A model generated the notes under the pieces. That model did not search any database. It was not told where the DNA came from and saw nothing but the letters and a program-made list of their open reading frames with translations. A DNA stretch of 26,575 bases from Martensiomyces pterosporus. Taxonomy: Eukaryota > Kickxellomycota > Kickxellomycetes > Kickxellales > Kickxellaceae. Below are positions 7,968-18,000 of this stretch, piece after piece; the first letter of the stretch is position 1, and each line of letters opens with the position of its first letter. Location: positions 1 to 26,575 of the forward strand of contig MU604103.1 in the NCBI GenBank assembly GCA_025201845.1, in the 5' to 3' direction. Both the position numbers and the translations under genes were made by a program.

Positions 7968-9281
7968 TTACGCAAAGATGCAAGCAAGTAGAGCAACTCC
8001 GGCGCCGATGCTCAGGCTGGCAATCGAGCCAGCCGAGTTCTTCGAGCTGGTGTTAGTGGTGTGGCTTTTGGTGTGGCTGGCCGAGCCGTCGCTCTCCAGC
8101 CAGCTGTCCTCCTCGTCGCTAGCAAGCCCCGAGTTCTCGTCGAGCGAGTAAGGCGTAGCAAAGCCATTGTTGACCATCTGAGCTGTGGACTCTGCACGAG
8201 TGGCCTGGTTCTTAATCTGGGAGTTGATATCAGCGATGCTTCCATCGGCCTGGTATTCGGTGACCTCGACGGCCTCATATGCGTTCCTGATTCTGTGGGC
8301 CTTGATCATTTCGCGCATGTCGTCAACGGTGGCCTTGTAGGTATTGTCCTGGATGATCTTCGAGACAATATAGCCGATGAGGCGGTGGGGGAGGCGAGTG
8401 GGGTGGACGGCATCCATGAAGAAGTACTCATCGGGGTTGGTGCAGAATGTGGTGTGGTTCTTTTGGTCGGTGACCACGCAGCTGGTGTCGTTGTGCTTGA
8501 TGTTCAGGTCAGGAAGGAGGTTCTGTGCAATGGTGGCAGTTAGAGAAGAAGTGTCAACAAGAGTGACGTTGAGCTTGGGGTGGTCCTTCTTGTAGGCATT
8601 GACGGCGTTGCTGTACTGCGAGTTGATTCCGTCGACGATGGGAGCAACGAGCGAGGTCAGGTTCATCTTGACAACCATGGGGGTGATCTGGATAGGAGGG
8701 ATATTGAAGACAAGGAACGACTTGTATCCATATCCAGCCAGCTTGTCAACAGCAGTGATGATGTTGGAGGTGAGGTTCTTTGCAAACTGACTGACGGTGG
8801 CTTCGTCGGCAATGGCGAGCATCGTGACGCTATGGAAGATATCGTTGGACCCGATCTCGACAGCAACAACATCCTCGTCAGGAGAGACGTAGCGGTCCGC
8901 GTCCTTCTGCTTGCCGTACATGACAACTTGGTCCGCAACGCTGGGCACGGTGCCGTTGACAAAGCTATTGTCCGAGGTGGCGCCGCCATAGGCGTAGTTG
9001 GCCAGTGTCATGTTCAGGTCGTCGGCAGTCCACTCGTTCCATACGAACCCGCTTGAGAAGCGGCCCTCGAACCATGGAGGTGGCTGGTAGTTGGAGTCAA
9101 AGTTTGCAAGCTTCCAGCCGGATCCAATGTCGCTGAGCGAATCGCCAAACACGACAAGCGTCTTTTGGCGGTGGCCCTTGGGCGAAGGCGAAGAGGAAGA
9201 GGTAGTAGCGGGAGCAGGGGCAGCGGCAGAGAGGCCGGCGAGAGCTGCAGCACCGAGCAGTGCAAGCTGGAGGCAGACCAT
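7968..9281 (-). CDS. GPI-anchored GDSL/SGNH-family esterase or lipase
   Basis: A secreted serine hydrolase of the GDSL family (Pfam PF00657), 437 residues; substrate unknown. The signal peptide spans about 20 residues, followed by a Pro/Ser/Thr linker. Block I is VVFGDSLSD with nucleophile Ser48. The block II glycine is in AYGGAT (about Gly99-Gly100). Block III is GSND with Asn146, and block V is DAVHP with Asp290 and His293, so the catalytic set is complete. Several N-glycosylation sequons occur (for example NMT, NGT, NLT). The last 120 residues leave the hydrolase fold, become Ser/Asp/Glu-rich, and end in a hydrophobic stretch, SIASLSIGAGVALLACIFA, after a small-residue region: a GPI-anchor signal. 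The enzyme is therefore likely held at the plasma membrane or wall. Start chosen at the ATG giving the signal peptide, with a TATA box 116-122 bp upstream. Confidence 0.9.
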   Translation of the reverse strand: MVCLQLALLGAAALAGLSAAAPAPATTSSSSPSPKGHRQKTLVVFGDSLSDIGSGWKLANFDSNYQPPPWFEGRFSSGFVWNEWTADDLNMTLANYAYGGATSDNSFVNGTVPSVADQVVMYGKQKDADRYVSPDEDVVAVEIGSNDIFHSVTMLAIADEATVSQFAKNLTSNIITAVDKLAGYGYKSFLVFNIPPIQITPMVVKMNLTSLVAPIVDGINSQYSNAVNAYKKDHPKLNVTLVDTSSLTATIAQNLLPDLNIKHNDTSCVVTDQKNHTTFCTNPDEYFFMDAVHPTRLPHRLIGYIVSKIIQDNTYKATVDDMREMIKAHRIRNAYEAVEVTEYQADGSIADINSQIKNQATRAESTAQMVNNGFATPYSLDENSGLASDEEDSWLESDGSASHTKSHTTNTSSKNSAGSIASLSIGAGVALLACIFA

Positions 9282-9913
9282 GGCGCTGAACGGGTGTATA
9301 AGACGGAAGGTAGCTGGTGAATCGTCGATGGAGGAAAGACGAAAGAGGGACTAACAAGGCAGCATGTGCTGCTACTCTCATTGCGGATCTCGCAGGTTTT
9401 ATAGATGGGAAGCAAAATGCCGCATGGCAAGTGCTGTGTTCCTTAGGCACGCGGAATTCGGCTGCTCTGTTTGGATCTGGCAAATCATCGTCAAACAAGT
9501 TTGTGTGTAACATCGATCCCGCTTGCTGTTGAGGCAAATGGCTGTGGCCGCGTTTTATGTGTGGAAAAGGGGCTGTCTCGCCCTGGAGAGAGGCACCTCT
9601 GTACCAGACCGTCCAACGGGTGTGGACCGCCGGAACCCCAGCACTGGTCTGGATTTGGTTGGCCTGACTGGTGCCGCTGCCGAATGAGCAGCTCCAGCCA
9701 TTCCGTGGGAAATGCCGGACATGCTCAGCAGCCTCGGCAAAACCACTCACCCCGGATCGGTCGGCTCGATCGAACCGCCTAGTGTTGCAGCACTTGCAAT
9801 TTTCAGCTCAGTTGACAAAACTCGCTTGGCCAAAATGGATGAGCACGGCCCCTTTTCTCTTGTGCACGTCTCACGCTCGTACAAGTGTATACATTCCTTT
9901 TTCTTTGCAAGCG
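9282..9913. other. Bidirectional promoter region
   Basis: About 630 bp between the divergent GDSL and ATPase genes. Apart from the GDSL TATA box I see no clear element. The plus-strand frame of the ATPase is open back to 9671, but only from a GTG and with unconvincing residues. Confidence 0.5.
9397..9403 (-). promoter_or_regulatory. TATA box of the GDSL gene
   Basis: TATAAAA on the minus strand, 116-122 bp upstream of the ATG at 9281. Confidence 0.5.
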
Positions 9914-11932
9914 ATGGGTGCGGATCGGTCGCATAGAAAGCTCTCTCACAGAGGACGCAGCAGAGGCGCTTCTGGGCGCGGTGGTGGGCCAGGAAGAGGC
10001 GCTTACTACAAGGCGCTGTACGGAAGCAAGGGCGGAAGTCACACAAAAGCCAGAGACAGCAGCTCGACTGAGGAGAAGGCGCATCTGCCAAACACGCCAG
10101 CTGCTTCGACAAGCGAGGCACTGGGCAAGATGCTAGGCGCCATGGATGGGAAGCAGTACGGGCACTACAAGCAGCTCATGGGGCGGTGCTTTGAGTACGA
10201 GCAGTTCTTGCTGACCTTCGATTCCATCCAGACAGATCCATTTGCGCCGCCGAGCAGGATCCGTGTGCGGGTTAACCAGTCGGTTGCACAGTTCCCAGGC
10301 ACATGCTATTCAAGCAAGATCCGGGCGGTTGCTAGTGTCCATTATCTGTCGCGGCTTATCCACACCAGACTCGCGGAATTGCAGCCGAGAGAACTCGCCA
10401 GCAAAAGTGGGTGGAAGGCGGCTAAAGGAGGGAGTTTTGGAATCGACTGCCCTGGACAAGAGGTTGTAGAGCGCACAGCAGCTATTGTAAACGGCAAGTT
10501 TGTGGAGGCTCGGCTGACGGCTGGGTTGCCGGCAGCTGGACGCACAATTCTGGGCAATGCCGCGAAAAGAATGCTCTTAGAGACACTGCCAGAGATGGTC
10601 AGGTCTGCGATGGTGTACAGCGCTGTCGACAGCAAGGAGATGCACGAGGTGGTCGAGTGCGTTGAGGACCAGGAGAGTCTTCGCGAGCAGTTAGCAAGTA
10701 GCGGCCTGGCTGCGTTTATCGGCAACGGCGCTGTGCTTCCGCGCCATAGTGGCGTATCCAACCTGCCACTAACGTCACCAACACTCGTCAAGTTCAAGTC
10801 TCCCAAGGATATGCAGGTGTCGTTCACACTCCCAAACAGGGGCCAAGTGACCGGAATGGGGGTCCCTCAAGGAGTCACTGTGATTACTGGCGGCGGGTTC
10901 CATGGCAAGTCAACTATCCTGCAAGCGATCGAGCGCGGAGTGTACAACCACGTTCCTGGAGATGGACGTGAGCTTGTCGTGGCTGAGAGCTCGGCGACAA
11001 AAATCAAGGCTGAAGAAGGGCGGTCTGTGTGCTGCACAGATATTCGTCCATTCATCAACAACCTGCCATTTGGCAAGGATACCAGTAGGTTTACGACATC
11101 AGATGCCTCGGGCTCCACGTCGATGGCTGCATCCATCCAGGAAGCACTTGAGGCAGGAGCCAAAGCACTCATGTTTGATGAGGATACATGTGCAACCAAC
11201 TTCCTTATTCGCGACGGGCGAATGCAGGAGCTGGTGGCCAGGGATAGCGAGCCCATCACGCCGCTAGTTAGCCGCATCCGCGAGCTGTGGGAGGACAAGG
11301 GTGTCAGCTCGATCATAGTCATTGGCGGCTGCGGTGACTATTTGGATGTTGCAGATACAGTGCTCGATATGTACGAGTACGTGGTGTCAAATGCCACTTC
11401 GCGGGCCAGAGAAGTTGCTGCAAAGATGCCGGTGTCCGTAGAAAAGCCAAGCACGGAGTATGGCCCGATCCCTAGCCGCACTCTGGGGATTCCGAAGGAG
11501 CTCGTCAGCTACAAGCCACCAAAGGCGAAGACGCGCTGGTCAATTTCGCTCTTCCCGTCCAAAAGCATCGCCGCGACAGTGCAGCCACCACAAGACCAAG
11601 CATACGTGTCGGAGGAGGCAGAACAATCCACAGCCAGCCATGGCGGCGCAGCAGACAGCAGGGAAGAGACAGAGTGGCAGCCCATGCTGGACGTTTCGGC
11701 GCTTGACCAGCTAGCGACAGTGTCGCAGACACGGTGCATTGCAAGCATCATACGGCTTATTGGCCAGCAGTGGCCCAGGCACAAGACAATGGCCGAATGG
11801 CTTGCAGTTGTAGAAACCACAGCTTTGGACGAGCTGTGCAGGGACCACGGCGTGGCTGGCGATTTGGCGCGGCCGCGGGGGGTGGAAATTGCACTGGCAC
11901 TTAACAGACTGCGGTATGCCAGGCTCAGCTGA
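9914..11932 (+). CDS. Predicted ABC-class ATPase (DUF2791/PF09818 type) with RG-rich N-terminus
   Basis: A soluble 672-residue P-loop ATPase of the 'predicted ATPase of the ABC class' family, found in bacteria and fungi and largely uncharacterised. The first 35 residues are basic and Gly/Arg-rich (SHRGRSRGASGRGGGPGRG), resembling RGG-type RNA-binding tails. The family domain follows (YGHYKQLMGRCFEYEQFLLT onward). Walker A is the atypical GGGFHGKST at 326-334, an ABC-like signature SGSTSMA is at 399-405, and Walker B is LMFDED at 419-424. There are no membrane helices, so it is not a transporter. The last 140 residues are less conserved-looking. The ATG at 9914 has G at -3 and +4; an in-frame ATG at 9839 would add 25 hydrophobic residues but has a poor context. 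Single exon. Family call is strong; role unknown. Confidence 0.88.
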   Translation: MGADRSHRKLSHRGRSRGASGRGGGPGRGAYYKALYGSKGGSHTKARDSSSTEEKAHLPNTPAASTSEALGKMLGAMDGKQYGHYKQLMGRCFEYEQFLLTFDSIQTDPFAPPSRIRVRVNQSVAQFPGTCYSSKIRAVASVHYLSRLIHTRLAELQPRELASKSGWKAAKGGSFGIDCPGQEVVERTAAIVNGKFVEARLTAGLPAAGRTILGNAAKRMLLETLPEMVRSAMVYSAVDSKEMHEVVECVEDQESLREQLASSGLAAFIGNGAVLPRHSGVSNLPLTSPTLVKFKSPKDMQVSFTLPNRGQVTGMGVPQGVTVITGGGFHGKSTILQAIERGVYNHVPGDGRELVVAESSATKIKAEEGRSVCCTDIRPFINNLPFGKDTSRFTTSDASGSTSMAASIQEALEAGAKALMFDEDTCATNFLIRDGRMQELVARDSEPITPLVSRIRELWEDKGVSSIIVIGGCGDYLDVADTVLDMYEYVVSNATSRAREVAAKMPVSVEKPSTEYGPIPSRTLGIPKELVSYKPPKAKTRWSISLFPSKSIAATVQPPQDQAYVSEEAEQSTASHGGAADSREETEWQPMLDVSALDQLATVSQTRCIASIIRLIGQQWPRHKTMAEWLAVVETTALDELCRDHGVAGDLARPRGVEIALALNRLRYARLS

Positions 11933-12653
11933 AAGCCACCAACAATAGCCATAGTGCGTTGCTACTGCGCCACGCAGACGCGGGCAGCTTCTTGAAGCAT
12001 TGTAGCTGCTGCTGGCAAGTGAGGCCGCAACAGCGCAACAATAAGCGGGCACAAAACGAATATGATTGTGTATTGATATTGCATTGTTGGCAGACAACGG
12101 CTGCGCTTTCGCCCCCTTTCCACGAGAGCTACTCTTGCTAGAGCGGCACAAGACATCGAGCCACCGCGTTGCTCTGCACACAGAGCCAGAGCGTGTATGG
12201 GGGTCGCCCCGCTTTACATGCATGCGCCTCTTGGCCAAAGCGGCTTCACCGGCGGTCTGAGCAGCCCAGCGATTGGCAGCGGGACCAGCATGCATGCCTC
12301 ATGCCTCCAGCGAACGAGAGCAGGGAAATCACACGCGCCGCTTCTTGTTTTCTACTCTCCTTCTCTTTCCCGCTACTCATTTCCACACCCTTTTGTTTCC
12401 TTTATTGCATCTCTCAGCCTTTCCTCTTCTACATCCCCTCTCCATCTCCTTCTCCGCACAACCCACTCCCTCCCACCCCTACTCCTCTCGCATCTCTCCC
12501 GCTTCGCTTGTTTACACCGTCTCCTCGTTCACGCAGCAGCAGCCCGCAGGCCACAAATAACCAGAAGGAGATATTAGGCTTCGTTTCCCTGTACCCCCGG
12601 CTTTTAACACAAACCCACACAACAGACGCCCTGGCTATACACGGTCGGAAAAC
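11933..12653. other. Upstream region of the CRH-like gene with a long pyrimidine-rich leader
   Basis: It holds the ATPase 3' flank and the CRH-like promoter. From about 12341 to 12530 the plus strand is strongly C/T-rich. No TATA box is evident at the usual distance. Frames crossing it encode only Ser/Leu/Pro/His runs. Confidence 0.55.
12341..12530 (+). promoter_or_regulatory. C/T-rich tract upstream of the CRH-like gene
   Basis: About 190 nt dominated by TCTC, CTTT and CCCC blocks, ending 120 nt before the ATG at 12654. In fungi such coding-strand pyrimidine tracts often mark strong TATA-less transcription start regions; that role is inferred. Confidence 0.4.
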
Positions 12654-14285
12654 ATGAGAAACTGGGCGCTACTGGCAGCTGCCGCACTGCTAGTCAGCCA
12701 TGCGCAGGGAGCATGCACTGGCTTGAGTGCTGGCGACGCTGGAACGTGCCCCACAGCGCAGTGCCAGGCAATAGAGACAGACTTTAGCGACCCCAGTGTG
12801 TTCATCTCGTCGGGCAGCGTCAACGCAACCTCGAAGGGCGGCACGTTTGTCTCCGAGCAGACGCCAAGCTGCGCGTCAATCAATGACGGCAAGCTGGTCC
12901 TGTCTCTCAAAAAGTCCACCAGCGGTGCTGGCTACGACGGCTCCACGGTATACTATTCAAGGTAAGCAGTTCAATGTATGCACGCCTTTGCCTGTCCTTT
13001 TTTTTTCTTTTTGAGAAGCGGTGTGCTGCTTTTCAGCATGCTGGGCGAACGTGGACGGGTGGGGCGGAGCGTGTGTGGCAGCCCGAAAGATGCGACGGAC
13101 ACATCCCGAAGAGGAGGAAAAATCATGCAAGTGTGGAAAAGATAAAAATAAATGGACTTGGGCGGTGGGCATGACTCGGCATCGGCTTGCAGGAACCGGT
13201 CTGGGCGCGTGCTTTTGCCGCTCCCGCTTGCAGGCTTGCTTCTGTTCACAGTGCGGGCTGGCCAAACAAATCCTGTTTGCGTGACTTCATCGTGCGTTTA
13301 GCTCGCCGATCCTCCGGAGCCAGTCTCTCCGTGTCCACTGTAAGGAGGCCCGTCAGCTGCACCGGATCACGGCCTTGAAGAACAGCTCACTGTCGGCAGT
13401 CTCTAAACCATGCACAGGATGCGTCTGTTTTCGTGCACAAGCATTAGGTGGATCAACTACGGAACAATAACAGCGACCATCAAATCAGGCTCCACGGTCC
13501 CCGGAGTGGTCTCGTCGCTCCATCTACAGGACAGCAAGGGCTCCAGCCTCAACATGGACTGGGTTGGTCTCTCGTCGAATCGCGTGCAGACGTACACGTA
13601 CACAAATGGCCAGGTCCAGCTCTCGCAAGCCATTGCGCCCATTCTGGCTGTCAACGCAACGAGCACCTTTGTCAAATACAAGATCGTATGGCTGCCGGAC
13701 TCGATAAGCTGGTATGCTAATGGGCTTGCCATCCGCACCTTGTACCGCAAGGACACATGGTCTGAGGGCGAGCAGAGGTTCAACTACCCGTCGAATGCTG
13801 CCCGCCTATCGTTTTCCATCTGGGACTCGAGCAAATCCATCAACCCGCCGATGACTCAGTCGTGGGCAGGAAGCATCTCGTCTGCTTATCCGGATGGCAC
13901 CAAATTTGATATGCAGGTTCAGTCGGTTTCAATCGACTGCTATTCAAACTCGACGGCGAACAACCAGGGGTCGATACCTGTGCTCCACGGGACAAGCAAC
14001 ACCACGAGTGCCAGCGCTTCTCCTCAAAAGCCCCAGAGCAGTTCAGTGCCGGCACCGGCTGCTAGCTACGACCTGAGCAACTTTGGCCTGGCGCCGAGTG
14101 CTGCCTCTTCAAAGTCGGAAAAGAGCAGCTCGTCGGCACCGACTGCTCGGGATAGCGGTGGCGGTGACGATGTGTCCAAGTATCTTGCTGCCAACTCCAG
14201 GAACGCTGCCTCTTTGTCTCGTGGCGCGGGACTCTTGACTAGCTCGCTTGCTGTCTTTGCTGTAGTTGTCATTTCCAGCATTTGA
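12654..14285 (+). CDS. GPI-anchored CRH-like GH16 protein with substituted catalytic residues
   Basis: Two exons, 12654-12961 and 13448-14285, joined at AG|G (phase 2), give 381 residues. The signal peptide is MRNWALLAAAALLVSHAQG. Residues about 20-230 resemble fungal CRH chitin-glucan transglycosylases of GH16: start of the fold near ETDFSD, strand RWINYGTITATIKSG, VPGVVSSLHLQ, VQTYTYTNGQ, YKIVWLPDSISWYANG, and a late SWAG. The catalytic strand, E-I-D-W-E in active members, reads S-L-N-M-D here (136-140), so the nucleophile Glu and assisting Asp are gone and the acid/base Glu is Asp. A Ser/Ala/Pro-rich stalk and a hydrophobic C-terminus (LLTSSLAVFAVVVISSI) indicate a GPI anchor. Probably a wall-binding pseudoenzyme or diverged enzyme. 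The fold assignment is good; loss of activity is inferred. Confidence 0.85.
12962..13447 (+). other. Intron of the CRH-like gene (486 bp)
   Basis: Donor G|GTAAGC at 12962 and acceptor CATTAG ending at 13447. Splicing restores an AGG Arg codon and a continuous GH16 frame, whereas the unspliced frame stops at once. It is the longest intron in the window and holds no open frame with recognisable features. Confidence 0.85.
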
Positions 14286-15099
14286 AGACCTTTTAAATGT
14301 AGGCAAAAGCGACTCCCTTGCTGTTGCCACACAACACCCCCTGTGCCTTCACGCCCGGCGTAAATGCTCGCATGCATACGTGTAATATTTATTTCTCATG
14401 CCCCTCCCCGTAACGTTTATTCTTATGTACCTCGCGATTACCAGACCCCATCTTCAACCATTGATTCCAGCACCGCACACTCATGTTGGCTGCAAAGAGA
14501 TAGCCAGGTGAGCTAGCCAGCGCGGCATGCAAAAACATGTCCATCGCTTGGTCCACGCAACCAACATCCTTGCAATATTACCGCGTTACTACAAAACCAC
14601 ACATCAGTGTCGTATTGCCTGTTGCGAGCATCGCTCGTTCATTACCACTATTGGTCAGAGAAGCGGGAAAAATAGTATGTGGCAAACATGGCACAGAAGA
14701 CGCACAGGCATGCGGAAAAAGCGAGTAATATATTACGTGAAATGTACATAGAATATTAAACATGGACAGAATTGCAGCACCGCCACGCATTAGAGTACGT
14801 ATTCGAGTTTTTCCTTGTGCCAAGATTTCAGCACCACAGCCAGACTTTGCACATGCGGGCAGCCATGTCCTTTGCCAGGGGACTGATAGCGGGTATGCAT
14901 TCCTTCTTCCTTTCTTCCCAAATCTGGCAGCTCCCTTTAGCATACCTCCAAGCCTGATACGAGAACCGCATTGTCTCGCTGTTTCCTTTCGTCGTTAGCG
15001 AGCAGCATTCCTTTCTCTTCTTTGACAATACGGTTTCAGCTTTGCTGTATTATTTACATCGGAAGGAAAAGATAGAGCTATAGCAAGCTTTAATACAAA
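14286..15099. other. Intergenic between CRH-like and ABC transporter genes
   Basis: About 800 bp, A/T-richer than the flanking genes. Short frames on both strands lack features. No tRNA-like B box or obvious repeat was seen. Confidence 0.55.
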
Positions 15100-18000
15100 A
15101 TGAGATATTGGGTGTCCGCTTTACTCTCATTGTTTCTTGTACTACAGCGGGTAGCCGTTGTGGAAGGCGGTGGCAGCAGCCCCGGTCCTGCCGATGCTGC
15201 AGCTGCCCCTGTGTACGAAAACGAGGGCACGCAATATGAAATCCAGATCAACCGCAAGGTCCCGGCGACTGGCCACCCAGAACCAGGCCGAAGCAACCAG
15301 CCAGACGATCCCCGTGCCTCGGCTAAACCTGCGAAAGACAGGGCAAATTCAGAGACTGGGGGCAAGGCTCAAGGCTCTCCTAAATCACAGCAAAATGAGG
15401 AGCAAGGGGGCTCCAAGGATGGCGGGTCTAGGCCAGATGAGTCAGTGGCCTACGGCGGGTTCAACCTCGACAACATCCTTGATCTGATGGAAGGCGACGA
15501 AAACGGCAATGTCAACTTTGGCGCAATTGGGCTCGAGCTGGCTAACAACATTGCCAATGTCATTGACATGAATGAGGTTGGCAACATGGCCACCACATTT
15601 GGCATGATGATGTCGGGCATTGGCGCGGTCGCTGAGGCCCAGCGCCAGGTTAGGGCTGCTAATGGCGGCGCTGGCGGCGGCAACGGCGGCAGCAATCGCC
15701 CTGCCACCGGAAATATGGCTCTGAACAACGGCATTGCTGCGCTTCTTGGCCAGGTGATTAGCAACCAGCAGATCCTCAACAACCAAGCCAACAGCCGCCG
15801 CCAGGTTCGTGACTCAAATGATGCTGGTTCGCAAAGGTCGAAGAGGTCTGCAACTGGCAACGGTGACACTGTCGAAAGCAACGCCGGCCAGGGCGCGGGC
15901 AGTGATGAGGCCAGCAGCCAGGGCAGTCTCAACATTACGGGTATTGTCAACTCCGTTGTAGGCAGCGGCAGCGGAGATCTAAACGTAAACCAAATTGTCA
16001 ATGCGATCGGCGGCTTTGTGAGTGCAAATATGGAAAATGGTGGTGATGGCCTTTCCGATGCTATAGGCAACATTGTGGGCAGTGGACAAGTGGGGGCCAT
16101 CGCCGACACAATCGGGAGCTTGGTCAATGGCAACAGCAGCGGCACACGAAATATAGCCAGCGCAGTGGATGACTTCCTCAATGGCAACGATTCTGCTGAT
16201 TTTGAAGGCATCGCACAGGCAATCGGCATTCGAAACTTCTTCCGCACAGACGAGAAGAAAATCCCCGACGGATGCCCCTCTTGCTTCAATTGCCTGTACC
16301 CAGGATCAGAGTGTGGCCACAACTCTACGTGCAACCAATTCACCGGGCGGTGTGACTGTCCATCCGGGTGGACTGGCGAGGACTGTCTGACTCCAGGTAA
16401 GCCAGAGCTCTCTCGTGTCTTGCCTTGTTTCGTTTGGTGCAACATTTCTTGGCGTTTTCGGGTGGGCGCTGGTAGCCTGCAGTAACAGCCAATTTGCGCC
16501 TTTAGTGTTATTGCAGCGCCACCTCTGTCTCCCGCCTCATGCGTTTCATCTATGCCGTTAATTACTAGCTGCTGTCCCCACGCATCCAGGCGTCTACTGC
16601 CAACACATGCGCTGCGACGTAGCGGCGCATCTCTGGCATGCCGCTTGAAAGCCAGTATGCTAACCACTGCCACATGTGCCTTGTCAGCAAACCCGTAGCG
16701 TGTGCAAGTCCGCTCGACGAAGGAAGGCGCCCCGGAGCCAAGAGCGGGCACTGCCATCAGGATACCGAGTGCAAGCCGGGATGGGGTGGCTGGAATTGCA
16801 ACAGTAAGTGCATGAATACGTTTACGCCTCAGCATTGCCCAGCAGAAGCCCTACAAGAAGCTGCAACTAACAAAACCAGGGGAGATGCATTCGTTCGGGT
16901 GTAGTGTGCCTCACCGATGCTGCATGCGACACACTCAACCCAACTGGCGAGGGCGGCCGGTGCTACAACGGAAGCGAGCTGGTCACCAACGTCTCGGGGT
17001 TGTGCAATATATCCAACAGGGGCATCTCTAACTATCTGCCCGAAGGCGTGACGCCCAAGATGACTTTTGCCTGCAGCCGAAAGGATAGCTCGTGCGACGC
17101 GCAGTTCTGGGTGGGCGGCAGAGAGGCGTTCTACTGCAGCCTCGATCGGTGCGACATCAGCACCTGGGGCCCAAAGTCGACGGCGGCAATCCGCTGCAAG
17201 CAGATGAGATGCAAGTGCATCCCAGGCCGCTTCCTCTGCGGAAACTACGGGCTGGACATCTCCTCTGTGCTCAATGGGGTCGAGGGCCCTGTGGAGATCA
17301 AGTGCCACGACGACGGATTCAGCAACTGCCACATCAAGGAGCTTCAGGTTAGCCGGATACTTGCAGACATCATTGGCGACGATTCGATAAACATGGTGTG
17401 CAAGGTGGGCCAGTGCGTGCACTACAGCCAGCTGCCAGACTACAAGAAGATCAGCCACCTGACGAGTAAAAGCAACATGATGTTTGGCATCGGCACTTCT
17501 CTGCTCACCGTGTATCTGGTGGTGCGGCTGATCAGATTCCTGGTATCGGCGCCAGGGAGCAGCGATGGAGGCGACAGAGCGGCTGCTCTGGCCGATGGTG
17601 GATCTGAGGCAAGCAGCGACGAGAAAAAAGGAGGGACTTCGGTGGCAACGCACGAAATTGACAGCATGATGATGAAAACAATCCGCGCAACAGTCTCATT
17701 CCGCAACATCTCCTACTCTATTCCAGTGCAAGGACCCGATCTAGTATCGCTCACAAGCTTTGGAGCGGGGCTGGAGCCAGATGCCATGGATGCAGACTCC
17801 TCAGGCAACCAAATGACAAAGGTGCTAAGCAAAATTTCTGGAATCGTAAAGCCCGGTGAGATACTCGCTATTCTGGGTGCATCTGGAGCAGGCAAGAGCA
17901 CGCTGCTGGATATCTTATCGCGGCGTGAGAAATGCGGAGAAGTCACCGGCAAGGTCCTCATCAACGACCGCGACCTCATCAGCGATGTCACGACGGAGGA

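Noticed and set aside
8061..9056. Long plus-strand frames opposite the GDSL gene
   Set aside because: Val/Asp-rich translations typical of antisense reading; the GDSL catalytic blocks are clear on the minus strand.
9671..9913. Upstream extension of the ATPase frame
   Set aside because: It begins with GTG; an in-frame ATG at 9839 has a weak context, while 9914 has a strong one and leads straight into the RG-rich tail.
12962..13447. Independent gene inside the CRH-like intron
   Set aside because: Its short frames overlap on both strands, lack features, and lie between clear splice sites.
14286..15099. Possible RNA gene in the long gap
   Set aside because: No A/B-box pair or cloverleaf-like segment found by eye; no support.
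16397..16698. Alternative exon ends inside ABC intron 1 (acceptors after CATCCAG near 16589 and at 16687)
   Set aside because: The first soon hits a stop after HAA; the second is out of phase with the downstream EGF-like frame. The acceptor at 16698 restores the frame and the conserved Cys-Pro-Cys spacing.
15450..16835. 461-codon open frame antisense to the ABC transporter ectodomain
   Set aside because: It overlaps a well-supported spliced gene, has no domain, and is rich in Leu, Pro, Ser and Arg, as expected when a G/C-biased coding strand is read backwards.
16829..17653. 274-codon antisense frame
   Set aside because: It lies opposite the Cys-rich part of the ABC transporter and shows no motifs of its own.
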